From positions 1 to 64,000 of the forward strand of contig NZ_JARZAG010000017.1 in NCBI RefSeq assembly GCF_029892155.1: a DNA stretch of 64,000 bases, written 5' to 3'. The first letter of the stretch is position 1. The number at the start of each line of letters is the position of its first letter. This DNA comes from Kitasatospora sp. GAS204B. GTDB taxonomy: Bacteria; Actinomycetota; Actinomycetes; Streptomycetales; Streptomycetaceae. Both the position numbers and the translations under genes were made by a program. Of the stretch, positions 28,201 through 40,200 are shown piece after piece. The notes under the pieces are model-generated. The model was not told where the DNA came from, did no database searches, and saw only the letters and a list, made by a program, of their open reading frames with translations.

Positions 28201-31200
28201 GTTGCCTACCTGGTGCCCGCCATCGGGGCGGAGCTCCAGCCGGACGAGCTGCGCGCCCACCTGCGCGAGCGGCTTCCCGACTACATGGTGCCCGCCGCGT
28301 TCGTCTCCCTGGACGGCCTGCCGCTGACCGCCCACGGCAAGCTGGACCGCCGGGCCCTGCCCGAGCCGGACGTCACCGGGTTGCGGACCGGGGGGGCTCC
28401 GCACACCCCCCAGGAGCAGGTCCTCGCCGGGCTGTTCGCCGAGGTGCTGGGCCTGCCGGAGGTCGGCCTCGACGACGACTTCTTCGACCTGGGCGGGCAC
28501 TCCCTGCTCGCCACCCGCCTGCTGGCCCGGGTCCGCGCGACCCTGGGTGTGGAGCTGACCCTGCACGCCCTGTTCCGGACCCCGACGGTGGCCGGGCTGG
28601 CCGCCGGGCTGGGCGGCGCAGGGCGGGCCAGGCCCGCCATGGAGCGGGCGGCGCGGCCCGACCGGGTCCCGCTGTCGTCCGCCCAACGGCGGCTGTGGTT
28701 CCTGCACCAGCTGGAGAGCACCGGGTCGAGCTATCACATGCCGCTGGCGTGGCGGCTCTCCGGCCCGCTGGACCGGGTGGCCCTGGAGGCGGCCCTCGGC
28801 GACGTCGCCGACCGCCACGAGACCCTGCGCACGGTCTTCCGCGTGGTGGACGGCGTCCCGTACCAGCAGGTGCTGGCCGCCGGGACGGTGCGGCCGGAAC
28901 TGCCGGTCACCCCGGCCGACGAGACGAGCCTGACGGAGCTGCTGGCCCGCGCTGCCGTGCGCGGCTTCGACCTCGCGGCCGAACCGCCCCTGCGCGCCGA
29001 GCTGTTCGAGCTCTCCGCCGACGAGCACGTGCTGCTGCTGGTGGTGCACCACATCGCCGGTGACGGCTGGTCGCTCGGCCCGCTGGCCGCCGACCTGGCC
29101 ACCGCGTACGCGGCGCGTCGCCGGCACGAGGAACCGCGATGGGCGCCGCTGCCGGTGCAGTACGCCGACTACACCCTGTGGCACGAGCGGCTGCTCGGGG
29201 ACCGCGACGATCCCACGAGCCTGTTCGCCCGGGAGTCGGCCTACTGGACGGAGCGGCTGGCCGGCCTGCCCGAGCAGATCCGGCTGCCCGCCGACCGGCC
29301 CCGCCCGGCGACGGCCTCCTACCGTGGTGGGCACCTGGCGATCGACCTGGACGCGGAACTGCACGGCGCACTGGTGCGCCTGGGCCGGAAGCACGGGGCC
29401 AGCGTCTACATGGTGCTGCAGGCCGCGCTGGCGGCGGTGCTGGACAAGCTCGGCGCCGGCGACGACATCCCGGTCGGCAGCCTGATCGCCGGCCGGACGG
29501 ACCAGGCGCTGGACGACCTGGTCGGCTTCTTCGTCAACACCCTGGTGCTGCGGACCGACACCTCGGGCGACCCGTCGTTCGCCGAGCTGCTGGCCCGGGT
29601 CCGGGAGGGCGCGCTGGCCGCGTACGCGCACCAGGACCTGCCGTTCGAGCACGTCGTCGAGGCCCTCAACCCGTCCCGGTCGCTCGCCCGCCAGCCGCTG
29701 TTCCAGGTGCTGCTCGCGCTGCAGAACGTGCCCCGCACCGAGTTCGAGCTGAGCGGTCTGGGCGCCGAGATCCTTCTGGTCCGGACGCCCACGGCGATGT
29801 TCGACCTCGGCTTCCACCTGCTGGAGCGCGGCTCTGCCGGCGGGCCGGCCGAGGGCATCGTCGGGCGGGTCGAGTACAGCGCCGACCTGTTCGACCACAC
29901 CACGGTGGAGGCGCTGGTCGCCCGGTGGCTGCGCCTGCTGGCGGCGGTGGTCGCCGAGCCGGACCGGCCGCTGAGCCGGATCGACGTCCTCACCGCCGAG
30001 GAGCGGCACGAGCTGCTGGTGGCACGCAACGACACCGCCCGACCGGTTCCCGCCGACGCCCTGCCAGCCTTGTTCGAGGCACAGGTCCGGGCGACCCCGC
30101 AGGCCCCGGCGGTGGTGTTCGAGGACACCGTGCTGACGTACCGCGAGCTGAACCGCCGGGCCAACCGCCTGGCGCACGCGCTGATCGCCCGGGGGGTGGG
30201 GCCGGAGCAGGTCGTCGCCCTGCGGCTCCCGCGCTCGGCCGAGCTGGTGGTCGCCGTCCTCGCGGTGCTCAAGACGGGGGCCGCGTACCTGCCGATCGAC
30301 CCGGACTACCCGGCCGCCCGCATCGCGTACATGCTTCAGGACGCGCGGCCGGCCGTCGTCCTCGACGACCTCGCGGCCGTCACACCGGACGGGGAGCAGC
30401 CGGAGCACGATCCGGCCGTCTCCGTGGACCCGCGGCACCCGGCCTACGTCATCTACACCTCCGGCTCCACCGGCCGGCCCAAGGCCGTGGTGATGCCCGC
30501 CGCCGGCCTGCTGAACCTGCTGGCGTGGCACCACAACGCTGTCGGCGGCGAACCCGGCACGCGGACCGCGCAGTTCACCGCGATCAGCTTCGACGTCTCG
30601 GTGCAGGAGCTGCTCTCCGCGCTCCTGTACGGCAAGACCCTGGTCGTGCCGACCGAGGAGCAGCGCCGTAGCGCCGAGCTGTTCGCGCACTGGCTCGACC
30701 GGCACCAGGTCGCCGAGCTGTTCGCGCCCAACCTGGTGGTCGAGGCGCTGGCCGAGGCCGCCGAGGAGGCCGGGCTGGAGCTGCCGAGTCTGCGGCTGGT
30801 CGCACAGGCCGGCGAGGCGATGCGCCTCGGCGGCGCGGTGCGCCGGTTCCAGGCCCGTCGCCCGGGCCGGACGCTGCACAACCACTACGGGCCCGCCGAG
30901 ACCCATGTGATCACCGCGTACCCGCTGCCGGCCGACCCCGCCGACTGCCCGCTGCCGGTGCCGATCGGCCGACCGATCGCCAACTGCCGCGCGTACGTGC
31001 TGGATTCGGCCCTTCAGCCGGTCGCCCCGGGGGTGACGGGCGAGCTGTACCTGGCCGGGGCGGGGCTGGCCCGCGGCTATCTGAACCGGCCTGGGCTGAC
31101 GGCTGGGCGGTTCGTGGCCGACCCGTACGGTCCGGCAGGCTCGCTGATGTACCGCACCGGGGACCTGGTCCGCTGGCGCGCCGACGGCGAGCTGGAGTTC

Positions 31201-34200
31201 GCCGGCCGGGTGGACCACCAGGTGAAGGTGCGTGGTTTCCGGGTCGAGCCGGGCGAGATCGAGGCGGAGCTGACCGCGCACCCGGGCGTCGCCCAGGTCG
31301 CGGTGCTCGCCCGCGAGGACAAGCCGGGCGAGACCCGGATCGTCGCGTACGCGGTGGCCTCGACGCAGCAACCGGCCACCGGGGAGGCACTGGCGGCGTA
31401 CCTGCGCGAGCGGGTGCCGGACTACCTGGTGCCGTCGGCGTTCGTGCTGCTGGACGCGCTGCCGCTGACGCCGAACGGGAAGTTGGACCGGGCGGCGCTG
31501 CCCGCTCCCGACCCCGGCTCGGCCGGAGCCGGGCGGGCGCCGCGCACCCCGCAGGAGCAGATCCTGTGCGAGCTGTTCGCCGAGGTCCTGGGCCTGCCGC
31601 GGGTCGGGGTCGACGACGACTTCTTCGACCTCGGCGGGCACTCCCTGCTCGCCACCCGCCTGATGTCGCGGGTCCGGGCGACTCTCGGCGTCGAGCTGGA
31701 GCTGCGCGGCCTGTTCCGGACGCCGACGCCCGCCGGGCTCGCGGCCGGGCTGCACGGCGCGGGCACCGCGCGGCAGGCCCTGGTGCCGCGGCCCCGTCGC
31801 GAGCCGATGCCGCTGTCGTTCGCCCAGCGCCGACTCTGGTTCCTCCAGCAGTTCGGCGCACCGAGCGCCACCTACCACATGCCGCTGGCGCTGCGGCTGT
31901 CCGGCGACCTCGACCGGGCCGCCTTGAGCGCCGCGCTTGCGGACGTGGTGGCCCGGCACGAGACCCTGCGTACGGTCTTCCCGCAGACGGCCGGAATCCC
32001 GCACCAGCGAGTGTTGGACGCCGCCGAGGTCGCCGTCCCGCTGACGGTGCGTGCGGCCGGCGAGGCTGAGGTGCCGGCCCTGCTGCGCGAGGCGGCGGTG
32101 CGCGGCTTCGACCTGACCTCGCAGGTGCCGCTGCGGGCCGAGCTGTTCGCGGTCGCGCCGGACGAGCACGTGCTGCTGCTGGTGATGCACCACATCGCCG
32201 GTGACGGCTGGTCCATGGGCCCGCTGGCCCACGACCTCGCCACCGCCTACGCCACCCGGCAGGGCGGCGGGACACCCGCGTGGCCGGCGCTGCCGGTGAC
32301 GTACGGCGACTACACCCTGTGGCAGCACGAGATCCTCGGCGACGAGCACGACGCCGACAGCGTGTTCGCCCGCCAGGTCGGCTACTGGAGCGAGGCGCTG
32401 GCGGGGCTGCCCGAGCAACTGCAGCTGCCTGTCGACCGGCCGCGTCCGGCCGCCATGTCGTACGGCGGCGACCTGCTGGACATCCGGATCGACGCCGAAC
32501 TGCACGCTGCTCTGGTGGAGTTGGCGCGGCGCTCGGGTGCGACGCTGTTCATGGTGCTGCAGGCGGGTCTCGCCGCGCTGTTCACGCGGTTGGGTGCGGG
32601 GACGGACGTTCCGATCGGGAGTCCGATCGCGGGGCGTACGGATGAGGCGCTGGACGAGTTGGTCGGGTTCTTCGTCAACACGCTGGTGCTGCGGACGGAC
32701 ACGAGTGGTGATCCGTCGTTCGTGGAGCTGTTGGGTCGGGTGCGGGAGACGGCGCTGGAGGCGTTCGCGCACCAGGACGTGCCGTTCGAGCACCTGGTGG
32801 AGGTGTTGAACCCGTCCCGGTCGCTGTCGTACCACCCGCTGTTCCAGACCGGGCTGGTCGTGCAGAACGCGCCGGGCGGCGACTTCGACCTCCCCGGCCT
32901 CCGGGTCTCCGGGGTGGCAGTGCCCACCGGGACTTCGCGGCTCGACCTGACCTTCGGCCTCGCGGAGGAGTACGGGCCCGACGGCGCGGCGGCCGGGCTC
33001 AGCGGCGCGGTCGAGTACAGCACCGACCTGTTCGACCGCGCGACGGTCGAGACGTTGGTCGCCCGCTGGACCAGGCTGCTGGCCGCGGCCGCGGTCGCTC
33101 CGGACCAGCGGATCGGCAGGATCGACCTGCTGTCCGCCGAGGAGAGCGGTGAGCTGCTCCCCGCCGTGGAGGAGGGGGAGGCCACGGCGAGCCTGCCGGA
33201 GCTGTTCGCGGTGCGGGTGGCGGCGGTGCCGGATGCGGTCGCGTTGGTGTGCGGCGGCTTGGAGTTGACGTATCGGGAGTTGAACGCTCGGGCTAACCGG
33301 TTCGCGCATTCGCTGATCGCTCGGGGTGTGGGGCCGGAGCAGTTGGTGGCGGTGGCGTTGCCGCGGTCGGTGGAGTCGGTGGTGGCGGTCCTGGGTGTGT
33401 TGAAGGCCGGGGCGGCGTACCTGCCGGTGGATCCGGCGTACCCGCGGGCGCGGATCGCGTTCATGCTGGAGGACGCGCGGCCGGTGGTGGTGGTCGACGA
33501 TCCGGCGCTGGTGTCCGAAGGGGACTGGCCGCAGACCGATCCGGAGATCGCGCTGGATGTCCGGCATCCGGCGTACGTGATCTACACCTCGGGCTCGACC
33601 GGCCGCCCCAAGGGCGTGGCGGTGAGCCACGCCGGCGTGTCGGGCCTGGTGGCGGCGCAGGTCGAGCGGCTCGGCGTGGTGCCCGGCAGCCGGGTGCTCC
33701 AGTTCGCCTCGCCCAGCTTCGACGCGTCCTTCTGGGACCTGTGCAGCGCCCTGCTGACCGGTGCCGCCCTCGTCCTGGCCCCGACCGAGGCCCCGCTGGA
33801 GTCCCTGACGGACCGCCGGCTCGACGTCACCCATGTGACGCTGCCGCCCTCGGCCCTGGCCGCGCTGGACGGCGCGGAGCTCACGGCCACCACGCTGGTG
33901 GTGGCGGGTGAGGCCTGCTCGCCGGAACTGGTGGATCGCTGGGCGCCCGGCCGGCGGATGGTCAACGCGTACGGTCCGACGGAGACGACGGTGTGCGCGA
34001 CGATGAGCGAGCCGCTGTCGCCGTCGGCCGGTGTGCCGCCGATCGGCCGACCGGTCGCGGGCTTCCGGGTGTACGTGCTGGACGAGCGGCTGCGGCCGGT
34101 GCCGCCGGGCGTGCCGGGGGAGCTGTACGTCGCGGGGCCGGGTCTGGCGCGCGGCTACCTGAACCGGCCGGGTCTGACGGCGGGACGGTTCGTCGCCTGC

Positions 34201-37200
34201 CCGTTCGGCGCGGACGGGGAGCGCATGTACCGCACCGGCGACGTGGTGCGCCGGCGCACCGACGGACAGCTGGAGTACGTCGGCCGCGCCGACGACCAGG
34301 TGAAGGTGCGCGGTTTCCGGGTCGAGCCCGGCGAGGTCGAGGCGGCCCTGGCCGAGCACCCCGCCGTCGCGCGGGCCGCCGTCCTCGCCCAGGACGACCG
34401 GCTCATCGGCTACGTGGCCGTGCGTCCCGACGTGGCGGTTCGCCCTGACGAGCTGGCCGCGCACCTGCGCGGCCGCCTGCCGGATTACCTGGTCCCGGCC
34501 GTCTTCGTGGTGCTGGACGCGTTGCCGCTGACGCCGAACGGGAAGCTGGACCGGGCGGCGCTGCCCGCTCCCGACCTCGGCTCGGCCGGAGCCGGGCGCG
34601 TGCCGCGCACGCCGCAGGAGCAGATCCTGTGCGGGCTGTTCGCGGAGGTGCTCGGGCTGGCGCAGGTCGGTGTCGACGACGACTTCTTCGAGCTGGGCGG
34701 GCACTCCCTGCTCGCCACCCGGCTGGCCGCGCGGGTGCGCTCGGTGCTCGGCGTGGAACTGGAGCTGCGCGCGCTCTTCCAGGCGCCCACCGTGGCGGGC
34801 CTGGCCGCGGCGCTGAGCGAGGCGGGCCGCGCCCGCCCGGCGCTGACCGCGCATCAGCGGCCCGAGGCTGTGCCGCTCTCCTTCGCCCAGCGCAGGCTCT
34901 GGTTCCTGCACCGGATGGACGGCACCACCGCGACCTACCACATTCCGCTGGCGCTCCGACTGACCGGGACGCTCGACCGGGCGGCACTGGACGAGGCACT
35001 GGCCGACGTGGTGGACCGGCACGAGAGCCTGCGGACGGTCTTCCCGGAGGTCGACGGCGTACCGTGCCAGCTCGTCCTGCACCCCGGCGCGGCCCGGCCC
35101 AGGGCGCGGCTGACCGAGGTGTCGGAGGCCGAGCTGACGGAGCGGCTCACCGAGTTCGCCCGGCAGCCCTTCGACCTGGCGGCGGAACCCCCGCTGCGGG
35201 CGGAGCTGTTCGCGGTCGCGCCGGACGAGCACGTGCTGCTGCTGGTGATGCACCACATCGCCGGCGACGGCTGGTCCACCGGGCCGCTGGCCCGCGACCT
35301 GGCCGAGGCGTACGCGGCCCGGTGCGAGGGCCGCTCGCCGGGTTGGTCGCTCCTGCCGGTCCAGTACACCGACTACACGCTGTGGCAGCGCGACCTGCTC
35401 GGTGACGCAGCCGACCCGAAAAGCCGGTTCGCCGAACAGCTCGACTACTGGAAGCACCAGTTGGCCGGTCTCCCGGAGCTGCTCCCGCTGCCCACCGACC
35501 GGCCGCGGCCGGCCGTCGCGGGCTGGCGCGGGGACCAGGTCGGCCTGCAGCTGAGCCCCGAACTGCACGCGGCGCTGACAGAGTTGGCGCGGCGTACCGG
35601 CACCAGTCTGTTCATGGTGTTGCAGGCGGGTCTCGCCGCGCTGTTCACGCGGTTGGGTGCGGGGACGGACGTTCCGATCGGGAGTCCGATCGCGGGGCGT
35701 ACGGATGAGGCGCTGGACGAGTTGGTCGGGTTCTTCGTCAACACGCTGGTGCTGCGGACGGACACGAGTGGTGATCCGTCGTTCGTCGAGTTGTTGGGTC
35801 GGGTGCGGGAGACGGCGCTGGAGGCGTTCGCGCACCAGGACGTGCCGTTCGAGCACCTGGTGGAGGTGTTGAACCCGTCCCGGTCGCTGTCGTACCACCC
35901 GCTGTTCCAGACCATCCTGGCCGTGCAGAACGCGCCGATGGGCCGGTTCTCGCTGCCCGGCCTGGACGTCACCACCTACGCGGTGGCCACCGGAACCGCC
36001 AAGTTCGACCTCGGTCTGAGCCTCGCCGAGCAGTTCGGTCCGGACGGCGGTCCGGCCGGGATCGTCGGCGTGGTGGAGTACACCACCGACCTGTTCGACC
36101 GGTCGACGGTCGCCGCCCTCGCCCGGCGCTGGACGCTCCTGCTGGAGACGGTCACCGCCGATCCGGAGCAGCCGATCGGAGGGATCGACCTCCTCGACAC
36201 GGACGAGCGGCACCAACTGCTGGAGCGGGGCAACGCGACAGCCCGTGAGGTGGGCGCCGTCCCGGTGCCGCAGGCCTTCGCGGTGCGGGTGGCGGCGGTG
36301 CCGGATGCGGTCGCGTTGGTGTGCGGCGGTTTGGAGTTGACGTATCGGGAGTTGAATGCTCGGGCTAACCGGTTCGCGCATTCCCTGATCGCTCGGGGTG
36401 TGGGGCCGGAGCAGTTGGTGGCGGTGGCGTTGCCGCGGTCGGTGGAGTCGGTGGTGGCGGTCCTGGGTGTGTTGAAGGCCGGGGCGGCGTATCTGCCGGT
36501 GGATCCGGCGTACCCGCGGGCGCGGATCGCGTTCATGCTGGAGGACGCGCGGCCGGTGGTGCTGGTCGACGATCCGGCGCTGGTGTCCGAGGTCTCCGAC
36601 TGGCCGGAGACCGATCCAGTGGTCGCGCTGGATGTCCGGCATCCGGCGTACGTGATCTACACCTCGGGCTCGACCGGCCGCCCCAAGGGCGTCGTGGTCG
36701 GCCACGGAGGCGTGGCCAGTCTGGTGGCGGCCCAGATCGAGCGGTTCGCGATCGAACCCGGCAGCCGGGTGCTCCAGTTCGCCTCGCCCAGCTTCGACGC
36801 CTCGGTGTCGGAGATCTTCACCGCCCTGCTGCGCGGCGCGGCCCTGGTGCTGCCCGCAGCCGAGCCGGTGGCCGCGCTGACCGATCCGGGCCTGGCGGTC
36901 ACCCACGTGACCGTGCCGCCGTCCGTCCTGGCCGCCCTGCCGGAGGACTCGCTGTCCGTGTCCACGCTGGTGGTGGCGGGTGAGGCATGCCCGCCGGAAC
37001 TGGTGGACCGCTGGGCGCCCGGCCGGCGGATGGTCAATGCGTACGGTCCGACGGAGACGACGGTGTGCGCGACGATGAGCGACCCGCTGTCCCCGGCGAC
37101 GGGTGTGCCGCCGATCGGCCGTCCGATCGCCAACGCCCGCGTGTACGTGCTGGACGAGCGGCTGCGGCCGGTGCCGCCGGGCGTGCCGGGGGAGCTGTAC

Positions 37201-40200
37201 GTGGCCGGCGCCGGGCTGGCGCGCGGGTACCTGAACCGGCCCGGTCTGACGGCGGGGCGTTTCGTCGCCTGTCCGTTCGGCAACGACGGCGAGCGGATGT
37301 ACCGCACCGGCGACGTGGTGCGCTGGCGCACCGACGGACAGCTGGAGTACGTCGGCCGCGCCGATGACCAGGCGAAGGTGCGCGGCTTCCGGGTCGAGCC
37401 CGGCGAGGTCGAGGCGGCCCTGGCCGAGCACCCCGCCGTCGCCCGGGCCGCCGTCCTCGCCCAGGACGACCGGCTCATCGGCTACGTCGTCCCGCGTCTG
37501 GAGGCGCTCCGGGACAGCGGCCACGAAGCCGACCACGTGAGCGAGTGGCAGGACATCTACGACGCCCTGCCCATCACCCCCGAGGAAGCCGTCTTCGGCC
37601 AGAACTTCGTGGGCTGGAACAGCAGTTACGACGCGAGCCCGATCCCGGTCGAGCAGATGAGGCAGTGGCGGGACGCGACCGTCTCCCGCATCCTGGCCCT
37701 GCGCCCCCGCCGGGTGCTGGAGGTCGGCGTCGGCACCGGTCTGCTGCTCTCGCAGATCGCGCCGCACTGCGAGACGTACTGGGCGACGGACTTCTCCGCG
37801 ACCGCGATCGACGCGCTGGCCGCCCAGGTGGCCCGACAGGGGGACCTGGCCGAGCGCGTCGTGCTGCAGACCCGCCCGGCGCACGACACCGACGAACTGC
37901 CCACCGGGACGTTCGACACCATCGTGATCAACTCGGTGGTGCAGTACTTCCCGTCCGCCGAGTACCTCGCGGACGTGATCGTGAAGCTGATGCGGCTGCT
38001 CGCCCCCGGCGGCGCGCTCTTCATCGGCGACGTCCGCAACCTGCGGCTGCTGCGCCCGCTGGCCACGGCCGTCCAGCTGCACCGGAGCGGTGCCGACGCC
38101 GACCTCGCGACGGTGCGCCGCGCCGTGGAGCAGGCCCTCCGGGTCGAGAAGGAACTTCTCGTCGACCCGGACTTCTTCACCGCCCTGCGGGAGCACGGTG
38201 CGGACATCGGCGCGGTGGCCGTGGAGGTCAAGCGCGGCCGGCACCACAACGAACTGAGCCGCTACCGCTACGACGTGACGCTGCACAAGTCGCCGGCCGC
38301 TCCGGCAGCCACGAGCCGGCCGGTCGAGCTGGAGTGGGGGCGGCAGGTCGCCGGCCTGGCCGGGCTGCGCGAGCTGCTCGGCCAGCCGCTCGCGGACGTG
38401 CTGCGGGTCACCGGGGTGCCCAACCTCCGGGTGGTGCGGGAGTCCGCCCTGGCCCGCGCGGTGCAGAACGGGGACAGCTCGCTCGCCGAGCTGCTGGAAC
38501 AGCTGCACGCCCCGGAGGAGGGCGTCCTGCCCGACCCGGACGACTTCCACGCGCTCGGGCGGGAGTTCGACCTCCGGGTGGGAGTCACCTGGTCGCCGAC
38601 GCAGGCCGACGCCGTGGACGTCGTCTTCGCCGACCCGCGGGCGCACCACGGCTCCCCGGTCGAGCCGTACCTGCCGGCCCGGGCCACCGGCAGGACCCTT
38701 TCGTCGCTGACCAACCGTCCGACCGACAGCCGCGACACCGCCGCCCTCATCGGCGAACTCCGCGACTGGCTGCGCGGGCGGCTGCCCGACTACCTGGTCC
38801 CGTCGGCGTTCGTGGCACTGGAGACGCTTCCGCTGACGGCCAGCGGCAAGCTCGACCGCCGCGCACTGCCCGCTCCCGACCTCGGTTCGGTCGGAGCCGG
38901 GCGGGCGCCGCGCACCCCGCAGGAGCAGCTCCTCGCCGAGCTGTTCGCCGAGGTGCTCGGGCTGGCGCAGGTCGGTGTCGAGGACAGCTTCTTCGACCTG
39001 GGCGGACACTCGCTGCTGGCGACCCGCCTGGCCTCCCGGGTCCGGGCGACCCTCGGCGCGGAGCTGGAGGTCCGGACGCTGTTCGAGACCCCGACCGTGG
39101 CCGGGCTGGCGGCCCGTCTCGACGGCTCCGGAACGGCGCGGCCCGCGCTGACCGCCCAGCCGCGTCCCGAGCTGCTGCCGCTGTCCTTCGCCCAGCGCCG
39201 CCTGTGGTTCCTGCACCGGATGGACGGGCCGAGCGCCACCTACAACATGCCGCTCGCACTGAGCCTGACCGGCGGACTCGACCGGTCGGCCCTGCACGCC
39301 GCGCTGGCGGACGTGATCGCCCGGCACGAGAGCCTTCGGACGGTCTTCCGGGAGACGGACGGCGTGCCGTACCAGGTCGTGCTGAGCGCTTCGCAGGCAT
39401 ACCCGGAGTTGCCGGTGGTCGAGTTCGACGAGAGCCGGCTGGCCGAACGGCTGGCGGACACGGCCCGCCGCGGCTTCGACCTCGCCGCAGAACCGCCGGT
39501 CCGGGCGGAGCTGTACGCGCTCGCCCACGACCGGCACGTGCTGCTGGTCGTGGTGCACCACATCGCCGCCGACGGCTGGTCGATGGGCCCGCTCTCCGGC
39601 GACCTCGCGGCGGCCTACGCGGCGCGCTGCCGGGGCGATGAGCCGCAGTGGTCCCCGCTGCCGGTGCAGTACGCCGACTACACCCGTTGGCAACGCGATC
39701 TGCTCGGCGACGCCGCCGACCCGGAGAGCCTGTTCGCGCGGCAACTGGCATACTGGAAAGATGAGTTGACCGGTATGCCGCAGCAGGTGCAGTTGCCCGC
39801 CGACCGGCCCCGCCCGCCGGTGGCCTCCCAGCTGGGCGACCGGGTCGTGGTCAGGATGGACGCCGAACTGCACCAGGCCCTGCGGGACCTGGCCGCCGAG
39901 CGCGGCGCCAGCCTGTTCATGGTGCTCCAGGCCGGTCTCGCCGCGCTGCTCACCCGGCTCGGTGCCGGCACGGACATCGCGATCGGCAGCCCGATCGCCG
40001 GCCGTACCGACCAGGCGCTGGACGAGCTCGTCGGCTTCTTCGTCAACACCCTGGTGCTGCGCACCGACACCGGCGGCGACCCGGGCTTCGCCGAACTGCT
40101 CGGCCGGGTGCGGCAGAAGGCGCTCACCGCGTACGACCACCAGGACGTGCCGTTCGAGTACCTGGTCGAGGTGGTCAACCCGGTGCGGTCGCTGGCCCAC

